Source of the DNA: Vibrio albus
Lineage (GTDB): Bacteria; Pseudomonadota; Gammaproteobacteria; Enterobacterales; Vibrionaceae
Reading direction: 5' to 3'
NCBI RefSeq assembly: GCF_003144035.1
Contig: NZ_QFWT01000001.1
Location: forward strand, 186,001 to 250,000
Length of the DNA: 64,000 bases
Shown: one piece after another, positions 1 through 9,053 of the stretch
Position numbering within the stretch: the stretch's first letter is position 1
Layout: every line of letters begins with the position of its first letter
The notes under the pieces: generated by a model
The model's database searches: none
What the model saw: the letters and a program-made list of their open reading frames with translations, nothing else
Told to the model about the DNA's origin: nothing
Position numbers and translations under genes: made by a program

Positions 1-1383
1 ATTTCTCGGCATTAAAAATTCTTTGCTCTGCCACTCAAAAGTAAGCGGGTTGCTGCCATTGCGCCATTGATATACATCAGAACCTATGACCACATACAGC
101 GTATCGGTTTCCAAATCGTTATAGGCACAATCCCAACTATCACTGATCACAATAAAATCGCGTGATACCGGATCAAAGATAAACGCTCCCCCCGCATACT
201 GAGCAATGTATTTACCTTCTACCGACGTCGCCTTGATTGTTTCGGGGTTAAACGCCTGCCATTGGTCCCGGGTAATCAATTGATCAGTGGTATTGGTTGC
301 TCCATCACTACTGAGTGCAATTAATCCGTCTGGTGAGGCATAAAACGCCATACCGGAGATCACCACTAATGATTCAGCGGACACGCATGCCTGCTCGGCA
401 GGGAGCTTAGTTCCTGTAATGGCGCTGGGTGTTACTCCATCGAATATATATGGGTATCCTTTTGTTGCCACTGCCAGCGAGTTTCCAATGGCCGCAATTG
501 CCATTATTTCATGTTCAGTTGTATCGCGATAGTCAGAGGGCCATGCATAAGGCAAATAGGCTTCAGAGAACATAACTCCATTCCCGGCAAAACCAGCACA
601 AATGCCATTAGCCATCAGACAAAGCCCCTGCATATTTTCATCTGGCACATCATAATCATACGTTTCCAGCGAGGCTCCACTGGCGTCACGTTCAGAATCC
701 ACGTAAGTTGCCTGAGATATCGGCAGTTCGGCCACCATAATATATTTACGACCAGTGGTTGACGTTACCGAACGGTACAGGCGAGTATGAGTGATATTGT
801 GAGTGTTAACACCGGGCTGAGCCAGAGTAATAGTTACGGTTGAACCGGGCTTTTCAACAACCACACTTTCTGACGGGTCACCCGGTGCACCCTCTTCACC
901 AAACCGGGTGACATAGGTCTGGATATAAACCCGGTCCTCATCATCATAGCTGTCCAGTTCCCCTTCTTCCGGATCTTCACCGGTAGAGGTGTCAATATCA
1001 GCTACAACCGGAGAAGAGGCTGGCGCAGGTACGCCCAGGTCATACCATGCTGCCGGCCCGTTCCCGTTAATATCCAGAGCGACATCCTGAGCGGTTACCC
1101 TTGGCTTATCTTCGCCCGTCCAGTAAACGCGATCATAGACATCCTGATCCATGGGGTTATTAATGGCATGAACCTTCGTTTCCCAGAAAAACCAGTTGGT
1201 ACCATATTTAAACAGAGATAATGGAGAAATCGGAGCGCTAAAACTGACCGCGTTATCGTTAACTGGCGCTAAGATCCCGCGTTCAAATTGACAGTCTTTT
1301 GCCAGGGTTGCGGTTTCATTAGATAGAAGGTGAGGTTTAAGGCGAGGGGTTTCGCCTTTCATTAAAGAAATGTCGATCAGCAT
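1..1383 (-). CDS. Phage tail/virion structural protein (partial)
   Basis: An open frame of 461 codons starts at ATG 1383 and runs off the left window edge without a stop, so the C-terminus is missing. The start MLIDISLMKGE is preceded by head-tail connector genes on the same strand. The translation is rich in beta-strand, Gly, Asp and Ser, with a central part resembling propeller-type tail proteins of podoviruses (KYIMVAELPISQATYVD, then VATKGYPYIFDG). Its position after the connector genes fits a tail or DNA-stabilisation protein. The family is inferred from position and composition; I cannot name it securely. Confidence 0.7.
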   Translation of the reverse strand, partial: MLIDISLMKGETPRLKPHLLSNETATLAKDCQFERGILAPVNDNAVSFSAPISPLSLFKYGTNWFFWETKVHAINNPMDQDVYDRVYWTGEDKPRVTAQDVALDINGNGPAAWYDLGVPAPASSPVVADIDTSTGEDPEEGELDSYDDEDRVYIQTYVTRFGEEGAPGDPSESVVVEKPGSTVTITLAQPGVNTHNITHTRLYRSVTSTTGRKYIMVAELPISQATYVDSERDASGASLETYDYDVPDENMQGLCLMANGICAGFAGNGVMFSEAYLPYAWPSDYRDTTEHEIMAIAAIGNSLAVATKGYPYIFDGVTPSAITGTKLPAEQACVSAESLVVISGMAFYASPDGLIALSSDGATNTTDQLITRDQWQAFNPETIKATSVEGKYIAQYAGGAFIFDPVSRDFIVISDSWDCAYNDLETDTLYVVIGSDVYQWRNGSNPLTFEWQSKEFLMPRN

Positions 1384-1399
1384 GAATCCGTACTACCTA

Positions 1400-2035
1400 T
1401 TATCTAACCGCCTCGCTGGCCTTGATTCTCGCTGACTCATTTTTATCTGTCTGAGTTTTGCCGGTTAACGCCAGTTGGAAGGCCTGAAAATGGGCTGACG
1501 CCTTGGCCGCTTCACTTTCATTCTGACCGTCTTTTGAGTAGGCCCGATACATCATGTAGTCGAACACCATCAACTCATAGATAGGCGACAGCGGGAACGG
1601 GTCTGTTGTGGCTTCGACACGGATTTGCTCTGCGTAGTCGTATTCAATGGTTGCGTCAGCCGTTGGTGCAGGATAAACGTAGAATACAAATTCATCATTA
1701 TCATTCCGGGTCCAGTTCAATGGCTGAGCCGCCGTGCGTGTACGCCAGTCCGGATAGTTATTATTCAGCCTGTAGATATCCACAAACTGCAAAGCATAAT
1801 TATTAAGGCAGTTAACACCGAGAAGCTTATATGCGGTCGCAGGCAGTGTGACTTTGCTGACACCAGCCGATACCGTGTCTGTCTTGGTTGTTCTCCCCAG
1901 ATCAGGCCGAACAATCAAAATAGCCGAAATGGCGTCGTTTAAATTGGTTAGGTGGGTTTCTTCGGTCCAGCGGGTAAAGTTCTTGTCGATCAACTCCCTT
2001 GCTACCCGCGCAATAATTTCAGTTACTAATGCCAT
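1400..2035 (-). CDS. Head-tail adaptor-like protein (DUF6682-type)
   Basis: A 211-residue protein begins MALVTEIIARVARELID, a helical N-terminal segment typical of small podovirus adaptor proteins, followed by a middle region with a YPAPTADATIEYDYAE beta motif. The size and sequence resemble phage adaptor proteins of the DUF6682 group, which sit between portal and tail. The gene follows the 196-residue connector gene with a one-base stop/start overlap, and the tail gene starts 16 bases downstream, so translation is probably coupled. The role in joining head to tail is inferred from family resemblance and position. Confidence 0.7.
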   Translation of the reverse strand: MALVTEIIARVARELIDKNFTRWTEETHLTNLNDAISAILIVRPDLGRTTKTDTVSAGVSKVTLPATAYKLLGVNCLNNYALQFVDIYRLNNNYPDWRTRTAAQPLNWTRNDNDEFVFYVYPAPTADATIEYDYAEQIRVEATTDPFPLSPIYELMVFDYMMYRAYSKDGQNESEAAKASAHFQAFQLALTGKTQTDKNESARIKASEAVR

Positions 2036-2625
2036 TAGAAGAACTCTCTGTTTCGTTTAGTGGGAGAAAAGGAAGCGTGAGACAGTGACTCTAGCCGCCA
2101 GCGTTTTGCAGAACGCATTTGCTCGACATACTCACGTTCATGGTACTGATGAAGTTTTAGATCCTGATTTTCCGGAAGCTGATACAGATAGGAGGCCGCG
2201 CCAGCACATATGCCGTCCAGCCAGTCATCAAGTAGTGTTTCTGGAAGCTCTAACGCATTCCGCTCCGGCAGCATAGATACACTGATAGTCAGCGAATCTG
2301 CCTCATCAAAAATGGTTATGGTTCCTTTGGATTGCTCTGAGAAACCCCCGCCGATATAAAGCTGATCATCATCACCAGAAACACGAACAATGTTTCCCAT
2401 CACCAGACCAGTGGTATCAACACCATCCAATGCCAGCTGGTCAGAGATGACAATCTGCTGATTAGCGGTAACGGCAGTCAAAGTAGTTTCAAACAACAAC
2501 AGGTCAGTATCTTTACAAAACCGCCTGGCGGATTGCAGGATTGCCCTTGGTAACAGATCCGGCATAAATCCGGACACCATAGGCCTGAATTCATACAAGA
2601 ACTCAGTGACAGGAACCATCTCCAT
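2035..2625 (-). CDS. Putative head completion/connector protein
   Basis: This 196-residue protein has a mixed alpha/beta N-terminal half (TEFLYEFRPMVSGFMPDLLP) and a helical C-terminal half (LDDWLDGICAGAASYLYQLPE). A GGAG ribosome site lies eight bases before ATG 2625, supporting this start. It is the second of two consecutive small proteins after the capsid cluster and overlaps the adaptor gene by one base. Position and size fit a neck or gateway protein. I do not recognise a named family, and a tail-assembly role is equally possible. Confidence 0.6.
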   Translation of the reverse strand: MEMVPVTEFLYEFRPMVSGFMPDLLPRAILQSARRFCKDTDLLLFETTLTAVTANQQIVISDQLALDGVDTTGLVMGNIVRVSGDDDQLYIGGGFSEQSKGTITIFDEADSLTISVSMLPERNALELPETLLDDWLDGICAGAASYLYQLPENQDLKLHQYHEREYVEQMRSAKRWRLESLSHASFSPTKRNREFF

Positions 2626-2630
2626 TTAAC

Positions 2631-3086
2631 TTACTCCGCTTCGGCTTTAGCTTTCGCTTCCAGAGCGCGCAGAGCATCACGAACACGCAGCTTATAAATG
2701 TCTGCACCTTCCTGAGCACCTTTCGGTTCCAGTTCGATGTCAGCGCCTTCAAGCAGCGCAGCAATTTTAGGGCAGTTCATTTTGTTCAGGTCGTACTCGG
2801 TACCGGCTACGGTTACCGTGAAATTCACTTCTTCGGCTTTTTTGGCTACCTCCGCTTTCGCCAGTTCTGCAGCTTCGGCTTTGGCTTTCGTTTCCGCTTC
2901 CTGAGCTTTCTTCACTTCATCCAGCTTTTCCGCTTCAACAAATACCGTAGGGAAACGCAGCAGGTTCGCGGCGGTCGCTTCGTCCACTTCAATGGCTTTC
3001 ATGCGGGGGAACACCTGACGCGAGCCGGTGATCGTGTCTTTTTTGGTTGGCTTTGGACCAATATAGGCAATGGCGACTTTGCTCAT
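2631..3086 (-). CDS. Ala/Lys/Glu-rich virion-cluster protein
   Basis: The 151-residue product has a short N-terminal beta-rich domain (SKVAIAYIGPKPTKKDTI) reminiscent of small phage head-cluster proteins, then a long charged helix with repeated AEAAELAKAE and AKAEAE elements (about residues 55-90), and a compact C-terminal part ending in another Ala/Lys/Glu helix. The helix probably forms a coiled coil. It lies between the decoration-like gene and the connector gene, five bases before the latter. Function unknown; a minor head or tail-completion role is inferred from position only. Confidence 0.6.
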   Translation of the reverse strand: MSKVAIAYIGPKPTKKDTITGSRQVFPRMKAIEVDEATAANLLRFPTVFVEAEKLDEVKKAQEAETKAKAEAAELAKAEVAKKAEEVNFTVTVAGTEYDLNKMNCPKIAALLEGADIELEPKGAQEGADIYKLRVRDALRALEAKAKAEAE

Positions 3087-3106
3087 TGTTCTTTCTCCAA
3101 AAAGAA

Positions 3107-3127
3107 AAGGGACGCAATGCGCCCCTT
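3107..3127 (-). terminator. Hairpin terminator after decoration-like gene
   Basis: On the minus strand an imperfect GC-rich hairpin (AAGGGGCGC, loop ATT, GCGTCCCTT) is followed by TTTTCTTTTT. It lies 19 bases beyond the stop of the decoration-like gene and before the next head gene, inside the late operon. Confidence 0.65.
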
Positions 3128-3145
3128 ATGGTTGATGAGTCAGGC

Positions 3146-3523
3146 TTAGTAGCCTTTGGCGATGTAGGTTGGGTTAACCTTAATCGTGCCCGTTGCTTCC
3201 GCTCCGGCAATGGTTACCGTCAGCTTCTGCTTTTCTTCCGTGTAAATATCACACGGGATATCGACTACCGAGTCTGCAGACAGGTCAATACCGGACTTAA
3301 TGGTGGTATCGCCTAGCTTCACCGTACCGGTGACTCCGGCACCAAGACCAGTTGTTGATACGCGAACACCTTGCATATCAATACCGATCGGCACTTCAAG
3401 CAGCTCAACGACATCGCCAACGGCTGCTGCAGCGAGCACAGCCTTGGCCTTGGCTATGGACAAATTACCATGCGTTCCGACATAAATCGGGTCATGCATG
3501 GTTGGGGCTGTAATTTTTGCCAT
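3146..3523 (-). CDS. Head decoration-like protein
   Basis: A 125-residue protein immediately downstream of the major capsid gene. It is rich in Gly, Val, Thr and Asp (DMQGVRVSTTGLGAGVTG, TVTIAGAEATGTIKVNP), a composition typical of beta-structured capsid decoration or cement proteins. The gene is flanked on both sides by intrinsic terminator-like hairpins, so its dosage could be set separately from neighbours. The decoration role is inferred from position and composition; no catalytic motif is visible. Confidence 0.6.
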   Translation of the reverse strand: MAKITAPTMHDPIYVGTHGNLSIAKAKAVLAAAAVGDVVELLEVPIGIDMQGVRVSTTGLGAGVTGTVKLGDTTIKSGIDLSADSVVDIPCDIYTEEKQKLTVTIAGAEATGTIKVNPTYIAKGY

Positions 3524-3552
3524 GATCTATTTCTCCGAATCAGATAAACAAA

Positions 3553-3570
3553 AGCGGCCATCAGGCCGCT
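3553..3570 (-). terminator. Hairpin terminator after major capsid gene
   Basis: A perfect 7-bp stem AGCGGCC / GGCCGCT with a four-base loop lies just past the capsid stop codon and is followed on the minus strand by TTTGTTT. It would terminate or pause late transcription between capsid and decoration genes. Confidence 0.75.
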
Positions 3571-3576
3571 CAGTTA

Positions 3577-4791
3577 TTAATTTGAACTTACCGCTGTATC
3601 CAGTGCGATAACGCCGTGATCATTCACACGACCAGACTTATCTTTAAAGCGGATTTTCTTCTCACCATTCATCCAGCCAATGGTGATTTCGGTGCGGTTG
3701 CCAGCATCGGTTTTTTCTTCATGGATAGAGAACTGGTTACCGTTCTGAGTTTTGCCCCAAGCGGTTGCAAGAGCCTGGCCACCAAGCAGGATAGCGCGGT
3801 CAATGGTAGTCCCAGCCGTTACCTGTGAAACCGTTGCGGCATCATCATTTGCGGAGATATCCACAGTAGAGCCAGTGTTGAAGCGAACCGGAGCCCCTTT
3901 GTACTTACGAACAAGGATATTCCCTTTCATGGCACATTCACCGCTAAACACAGGGTGTTTGAAGTTGCGGCCGCGGTTAATTGCTGCTGCAACCAACTGT
4001 TGCCAGTCTTTATAAGTGGAGGTCTGAGACCAGTCATACCATTGGCGAGGGGTGACGTTCAGCACATAGAACGGTTCGTCACCCGCTAGCTCATCACCAT
4101 TAAAGCGAACAGGTTGAAGTGGATGAGCCATCTCTTCCAGATACAGGCTTAGGTTGTCTACAGTTTCCAGACTGAAGACATCCGCCGCATCCAGACCTTC
4201 AAAGGTAGTGGAATCACCACCAAAGAAGTGACGGTCATAAGTTGGCGGTAACAGTTCATTGATCATGATATCCGTAAACTCTTCATGATTCCCAAGAGGA
4301 ATAATCATATTATCCTGAAAGAAATCACCGCGAGCGCCTGCGAGATGGAACGTTGCACGTTGATCTTGCAGGTTGTTAAAGTAAGGGCCAAGAAGTGTGC
4401 GGGCTGTCTTACGCAGATCATGCACAGTACGTTGTTGACTCATTTTACCGCCGGCATCCACCTGGTGACGACCCTGGTCAATTTTCAACTCAAAGTCGGT
4501 GAAGTCCAGAGACTCACCGCGACCTTCGATTTTTCGGTCACCCATTGTCGGGCGTTTAGATAGATTGTGAACAATCTGCATATCAACGGTATCACCCGCT
4601 GACTTACTCAGATCAGAGATACGCACAATAGGTGCATGCGGTGATGTTTGTCGCTCGGTTTTTTTATCACCTTTAGCAACTTTCGGAGCTTCTTCGGTGA
4701 ACATATTCACAAAGGAGCGATTCTGCTGTGACGCAGTAAAGAGCGCGGCCTGTTGGATTCTTCGGGCCTGCGCTGGGGTAATAGTTGTCAT
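3577..4791 (-). CDS. Major capsid protein, N4-gp56 family
   Basis: This 404-residue protein matches the N4-gp56 family of major capsid proteins (Phage_capsid_3 type): it starts MTTITPAQARRIQQAAL, has the conserved LSKSAGDTVDMQIVHNLS region near residue 70, and VDAGGKMSQQRT around residue 115. I chose ATG 4791 because a GGAG lies nine bases upstream; a longer TTG-start reading adds only five residues that overlap that ribosome site. It forms the icosahedral shell. The upstream neighbour is an acidic scaffold and the downstream neighbour a decoration-like protein, the usual head order. Confidence 0.93.
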   Translation of the reverse strand: MTTITPAQARRIQQAALFTASQQNRSFVNMFTEEAPKVAKGDKKTERQTSPHAPIVRISDLSKSAGDTVDMQIVHNLSKRPTMGDRKIEGRGESLDFTDFELKIDQGRHQVDAGGKMSQQRTVHDLRKTARTLLGPYFNNLQDQRATFHLAGARGDFFQDNMIIPLGNHEEFTDIMINELLPPTYDRHFFGGDSTTFEGLDAADVFSLETVDNLSLYLEEMAHPLQPVRFNGDELAGDEPFYVLNVTPRQWYDWSQTSTYKDWQQLVAAAINRGRNFKHPVFSGECAMKGNILVRKYKGAPVRFNTGSTVDISANDDAATVSQVTAGTTIDRAILLGGQALATAWGKTQNGNQFSIHEEKTDAGNRTEITIGWMNGEKKIRFKDKSGRVNDHGVIALDTAVSSN

Positions 4792-4810
4792 AACTAAATT
4801 CTCCAAACAA

Positions 4811-4838
4811 AAAGCCCTGCCTTAACCGGCGGGGCTTT
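4811..4838 (-). terminator. Terminator between scaffold and capsid genes
   Basis: On the minus strand, AAGCCCCGCC and GGCAGGGCTT form a 10-bp stem (one G-T pair) followed by TTTTTG. A strong intrinsic terminator between scaffold and capsid genes. Confidence 0.85.
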
Positions 4839-4867
4839 TTAAACGATTTGGCGTCTACACGCCGGAA

Positions 4868-5839
4868 TTAGGTGTCAAATTCAGAAAGAAGGGCTTCAAT
4901 TTGAGCTGGGTTCATTCCAGAGAAAACCGCCTCGATATCAGCATCACTGCCAGATTCAAGAATTTCCCGGTTAGACCGCTGGTGCGTGGTTGTCTGCCCC
5001 ACTTCTGAAGGCGAATTTGGCAAGGCATCGCTGAGATTATCCTCTTCCTGTTTCGCCTTTTGCTTTGCGTCTGCTTCTTGCTGCTTAGTAGCCTGAGCAG
5101 TTTGCTCTTTCACTACTTTCGCCACTTCCGCGAAACGTTCAGCTAATGGCTTGTCTTGCCATTTCGGATCGGTCTGCAATTGGTCATCAACTTCGATTGC
5201 TTTATTCCAAAGATCGCCGCCTTCTTTCTTCCAACCACTTAGGTCGCTATTCTCCGCAATAGCATCGGCTACCGGATTTGACGGCTCTTGTGGCTGGCTG
5301 GATTGTTCAACCTTGCTTGGCTGTTCAAACGTATTAACTTTGGCTACGAGGCCACGAATTACCTTTCCGATATCTGGGTAGTCATCGGCTAAGGCATCTA
5401 ACTGTTCATCAGTTACTTTAAAGTTTTCCGGTAGGTCTGCTGGATCAACGCCTAACTCTTCAAGCTGCTTATTGCGAAGTTCGAATAGACGCTCTTTGTC
5501 CTGCCAGCCTGATTTCTCAGCCTGCAGTTCTTCAAGCTGCTGCTGCAATTGCTTATTCGCTTCACGTTGCTGCTCAAGAACGTCATAAGGGATAATGTTC
5601 TCGCCATCTTTGGCCTGTACCCCTTTAGGTGTTTCATCCTCACCCGACTCTTCTGCTTCTTCCTCTGAAGACGCCGACTCTTCAGTGTTATCGACTGTAG
5701 GTTCATCAGTAGTAGTCGTTTTAGTTTCAGGTTCTGCTGCGTCATCAATCTCCAACTCGTCAGTTTCGAGTTGATCGAGCATTGCCTCAATTTCTTCTGG
5801 TGTTTCGTTACCGGTTAGTTCGAAGTCTTCTAGACTCAT
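4868..5839 (-). CDS. Capsid scaffolding protein
   Basis: The 323-residue protein is strongly acidic at its N-terminus (repeated Glu/Asp/Thr from residue 10 to 80), has a central coiled-coil segment rich in Gln and Glu (LEQQREANKQLQQQLEELQ), and a Gln/Lys/Ala-rich C-terminal part ending AQIEALLSEFDT. This architecture, and the position directly before the major capsid gene, is typical of podovirus scaffolding proteins that template procapsid assembly and then leave. GGAGAG upstream of ATG 5839 supports the start. The scaffold call is inference from architecture and order. Confidence 0.8.
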   Translation of the reverse strand: MSLEDFELTGNETPEEIEAMLDQLETDELEIDDAAEPETKTTTTDEPTVDNTEESASSEEEAEESGEDETPKGVQAKDGENIIPYDVLEQQREANKQLQQQLEELQAEKSGWQDKERLFELRNKQLEELGVDPADLPENFKVTDEQLDALADDYPDIGKVIRGLVAKVNTFEQPSKVEQSSQPQEPSNPVADAIAENSDLSGWKKEGGDLWNKAIEVDDQLQTDPKWQDKPLAERFAEVAKVVKEQTAQATKQQEADAKQKAKQEEDNLSDALPNSPSEVGQTTTHQRSNREILESGSDADIEAVFSGMNPAQIEALLSEFDT

Positions 5840-5922
5840 ATTGCTTTCTCTCCTGTGTAGACGTATCGCTGTCTGTGCGCTCGGTAGCTCTCGTAAAAGC
5901 CACCTGACTCACAGGCATAAAA

Positions 5923-5946
5923 AAACCGGAAGCGTTAGCCTCCGGT
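5923..5946 (-). terminator. Terminator upstream of scaffold gene
   Basis: AACCGGAGGC, loop TAAC, GCTTCCGGTT followed by TTTTTATG on the minus strand gives a stable hairpin with a T tract, 23 bases past the preceding stop codon. Confidence 0.85.
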
Positions 5947-5968
5947 TATTCATTGGTTTGACTCGTTA

Positions 5969-6874
5969 TTAAATGATATTGCGCTCAGCAAACACTTCTT
6001 TATTACAGTGGTAAATATCACTTTCAGTCAGGAATACCACGTAGTCGCCAGCCTTAACCGGCTCATGATATGCAAAGGTGTAATCAATACCACCAATTTT
6101 GATTTTCATTCTGCCTGACGATTCTGACGAACCAACTAATGGTTCAAAAAAGTCATCAACCCGAATCTGATAAGCCTCTCTTATTGTCGGCTTACTTTCA
6201 TAAAACCTGAAGCCTGGGCGATTGCTTTCTTTTGACTGGATTTCTTCTTCATCAAAGCAAATAGACGGATTACTGGTAGCTCCCGTTACCTTCGGTAGAT
6301 AACCTTCCAACTCCCAAAGCTTATTGGTCGCATTCTGAATGCAGCGTTCTTTAGCATATTTTTGACCATCCGCTTCATTGAAGTTATTCGGGTCCACGCA
6401 GGCAGATTCACCATAGCCAACTTTAAAACCATTTGGCAGATAAGCCCAACAGCCAGTCACTGTTGTGTCTTCAACACGAGCGAACTTGAATTCCAATGAA
6501 GCGACCAATGCATCAATATGGGATTTCTCGACTTTGGTCTGCGGCTCCATCTCACCAAACATGATATAGCCGCTTTCAAAGGCATCTTTCGGACTAACAG
6601 AAACATAGTCATCAGAATACAGCACCAGGTAATCACCCACCCTTGGCGTATACCGGGCAATCATATCCAGAGTCAGCGAATACGGAGCGTGAATACTTTC
6701 ATCCATAGGGTCAGCGATAGTGATATCCATACCATTATCAACGTGACCGATAGCGATAATACGTGCAGCCTTAACTTCCTTGGTGCAGAGGTAGTCACGC
6801 ATAAAGTTCGAGATATGAACCATACCTTCAGGCTCTGAACCCAAAGCCACTGCTAACACACTTTTAACTGTCAT
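5969..6874 (-). CDS. Unknown head-cluster protein, 301 aa
   Basis: A 301-residue protein between portal and scaffold. The C-terminal 75 residues (RIDDYF-like RVDDFFEPLVG, then KIKIGGIDYTFAYHEPVKAGDYVVFLTESDIYHCNKEVF) contain two short beta-rich elements similar to an internal segment near residues 75-115 (YTPRVGDYLVLYSDDYVSVSPKDAFESG); both have the pattern GDY-V-hydrophobic-L-acid-D-Y, so the protein may carry a duplicated small fold. Both gene edges have terminators. AGGAATTG upstream supports ATG 6874. I do not recognise the family; an internal capsid or host-modulating protein are both possible. Confidence 0.6.
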   Translation of the reverse strand: MTVKSVLAVALGSEPEGMVHISNFMRDYLCTKEVKAARIIAIGHVDNGMDITIADPMDESIHAPYSLTLDMIARYTPRVGDYLVLYSDDYVSVSPKDAFESGYIMFGEMEPQTKVEKSHIDALVASLEFKFARVEDTTVTGCWAYLPNGFKVGYGESACVDPNNFNEADGQKYAKERCIQNATNKLWELEGYLPKVTGATSNPSICFDEEEIQSKESNRPGFRFYESKPTIREAYQIRVDDFFEPLVGSSESSGRMKIKIGGIDYTFAYHEPVKAGDYVVFLTESDIYHCNKEVFAERNII

Positions 6875-6879
6875 TTTTC

Positions 6880-6977
6880 AATTCCTGAATTGCGCCCAAT
6901 AAAAAACCCCGCCTAAAAAGGCAGGGTTTCGCACGATGGGGAAATTGTGAACTAGTTTTCGGCAGAAAGCAATTCTG
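6880..6977 (-). repeat. Terminator module copy B (diverged repeat)
   Basis: Read on the minus strand this stretch begins CAGAATTGCTTTCTGCCGAA, continues with a TTCA-AAT-CCCATC pattern, then an intrinsic terminator at 6904-6928 (CCCTGCCT / AGGCGGGG plus six T) and ends in GCGCAATT. The same order of elements recurs at 16718-16819. Within it CAGAA and TTCTG form a small hairpin. It lies between portal and the unknown 301-residue gene. Confidence 0.75.
6904..6928 (-). terminator. Intrinsic terminator after portal gene
   Basis: Eight-base-pair stem CCCTGCCT / AGGCGGGG with a T-rich loop and six terminal T on the minus strand, 56 bases beyond the portal stop. Confidence 0.85.
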
Positions 6978-6983
6978 AGTTAC

Positions 6984-9053
6984 TTACAACGCTATCGCAT
7001 CAATTTGCTGCTGTAGGTTCTGCTCAAACTGCCCTCTCATTACGGTAATTTCTTGGGTTAGCTGTTCCATCTTTTTCAGGATCATGGCGGTTTCAGCCTG
7101 CTTCTTGGCGTCATCATAGCGCTGGCCATCAGCACCGGCTTTAACTTTAGCTGCTTCGGCTTCCAGCTTTTCAACCTTTGCAGACATTTCACGCATAGCC
7201 AGAGCCATTTGCTCTTGTTCCTGCTGCTTCTGCGCCATGAATGCCTGCTGTTCTTCCGGCGTCATATCTTCCTGGTCTTTCGGGATATTCAGTGCACCGC
7301 GAACTCGCTCCATAAATTCAGGCTTATTCGGAATGTCGGATAACTCAGCCACCAGGTCGATAACTGCGGCCTGTACCTGTGGTGGTAACTGAGCGGTCAG
7401 TTTCATCATGCGATCGGCAAGCTGAGACTTATACGCTGTAGTCTGTTGAATTGGTGCCAGAGTGATGTGAGCACGAAGCCGGGTAATATCGTTCGTTAAG
7501 CCTTCTTCGGTTTCCTGATTAATGACAACGGTCTTACGCTTATGGACATCATCCCGGTTAATCACTATCTCCCGGTTCCGGTGAACCTTCATATCTTCGA
7601 GAATGTAACCTAGCAGCAATTCCCCGACCAACTGACAACCAAAGCGGTAGTTATCATTTATCTCAGCCAGAGTCGTTGCGCCCTGCTCAACAAGGTTAGC
7701 AATGGCAACCCCTGAATCCGCACCACCTTCCTGCCCCAAGAATGCAGAGTAAATCCCCATGGTATCCTGAATGAGCTTCATGGATTCCTGCATTACGGTG
7801 AATTGCTGAGCTGCCACGTTGAAATCTTGTTGAACCTGAAGCGCTTCGGATATCGTTTTCTTATTTCGTCTATCCGGATTCAGTTTAATCAGGCCATCAG
7901 CACGTTCAACCTCTTCCAATACCTGCTTTGTAGTCATATTGGTGGCATCTTCATCCATGATCACCCGTTTAGCCTGCAGCAGCCAGGTAAGCTTAATCCT
8001 ACGCAGGTTCACTTCGTTCTGAGCGGGAATTGCCCGGGCAATCAATCCATACGGCTCGCCGTTACTGTCCTTCCGGTAACCAAAGAACGGCACAATTGGA
8101 TACATACCATTGGGAGCCTGACACTCACGGTCACCTAAATGATGAGGGCCAGCAAACCAGCTTTCATAGATTTTACTGACAGAAGCGTTTTCAAGTTGAG
8201 CTTTACCCAGCGCTAACGCTACCTGATGCGGAATAAAATCAGACTTGTACTGAATCACCCGGCCGTTACCAAACCTTAGCACCATCATTCGCTCATATTT
8301 ACGGATATAGATGATCTGCAGTTTAATCCGCTTCCGGTTCTGGCTGAGATATTCGGTCTGCTCCCGGGTCCAGCTGTTGTACTCTTCCCATGCACTCACC
8401 AGTAGTGGATCCTGACCATCAACCAGCTCCGTATCCACAAACCCTTTGAAGTCATTCGCTGCCAGATCCAACACCTTAGCTTTATTCGGCACCAGTGACG
8501 TAAGCTCATCAATATCAATCCAGCGCTGACGCATTACCCAGCGACAATCTGACCAGTCTGCTTCGTTAGAAAACCAGTCCCAGTAGATTTCATCCCTTGG
8601 CACATTCTTCACTTTGTATCGTGGACCAAAAGGATCTGGATTTCGATAAGCCTCTACAAACCCGATTCCACATTTAATCTGATTCGAATACGCATCTGAA
8701 CGAGCCTTATCCAGCCTAGCTAATCGAGCTGCATCCGAGAACTCAGCATTAACCGCCTCGGCTAACGTTTCCATCTGTTCGTCTGGGTCATCGGCCATCA
8801 CCATCAAATCAGTCCGGGTCTTGGCTTCCATCCCCAACACGCCATCAATGGCCGGAGCGACCAGATTGTGCATGGTTTCCGGCTGGCCTCTATCCCGCAG
8901 CACTTCGACCACTTCTGCAGGTAACTGGTCCCCATCGTAATAGGCATGAGCCATTTTAGCTTTGCTGCGCCAGTTCGGCTGACCATCAATATCAGACAAC
9001 AAATCCAGCAGCTTATCTTGGTCTACTATTTTCTTTTTCAGTGCAACGGTCAT
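6984..9053 (-). CDS. Phage portal protein
   Basis: At 689 residues this is the size of P22-type portal proteins, which form the dodecameric ring at the DNA-entry vertex. Recognisable parts are an N-terminal alpha region (PNWRSKAKMAHAYYDGDQLP), the central IYDTW-like segment (ESWFAGPHHLG), the conserved GIYSAFLGQEGGADSGVAIA region near residue 440, and a Gln/Glu-rich coiled coil at the C-terminus. The ATG overlaps the large-terminase stop by one base, so the motor and portal are translationally coupled. Downstream lies the terminator module. Confidence 0.9.
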   Translation of the reverse strand: MTVALKKKIVDQDKLLDLLSDIDGQPNWRSKAKMAHAYYDGDQLPAEVVEVLRDRGQPETMHNLVAPAIDGVLGMEAKTRTDLMVMADDPDEQMETLAEAVNAEFSDAARLARLDKARSDAYSNQIKCGIGFVEAYRNPDPFGPRYKVKNVPRDEIYWDWFSNEADWSDCRWVMRQRWIDIDELTSLVPNKAKVLDLAANDFKGFVDTELVDGQDPLLVSAWEEYNSWTREQTEYLSQNRKRIKLQIIYIRKYERMMVLRFGNGRVIQYKSDFIPHQVALALGKAQLENASVSKIYESWFAGPHHLGDRECQAPNGMYPIVPFFGYRKDSNGEPYGLIARAIPAQNEVNLRRIKLTWLLQAKRVIMDEDATNMTTKQVLEEVERADGLIKLNPDRRNKKTISEALQVQQDFNVAAQQFTVMQESMKLIQDTMGIYSAFLGQEGGADSGVAIANLVEQGATTLAEINDNYRFGCQLVGELLLGYILEDMKVHRNREIVINRDDVHKRKTVVINQETEEGLTNDITRLRAHITLAPIQQTTAYKSQLADRMMKLTAQLPPQVQAAVIDLVAELSDIPNKPEFMERVRGALNIPKDQEDMTPEEQQAFMAQKQQEQEQMALAMREMSAKVEKLEAEAAKVKAGADGQRYDDAKKQAETAMILKKMEQLTQEITVMRGQFEQNLQQQIDAIAL

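Noticed and set aside
1606..2276. Plus-strand frames opposite the connector genes
   Set aside because: They lie opposite well-supported minus-strand phage genes, have no ribosome sites, and their composition is that of antisense shadows.
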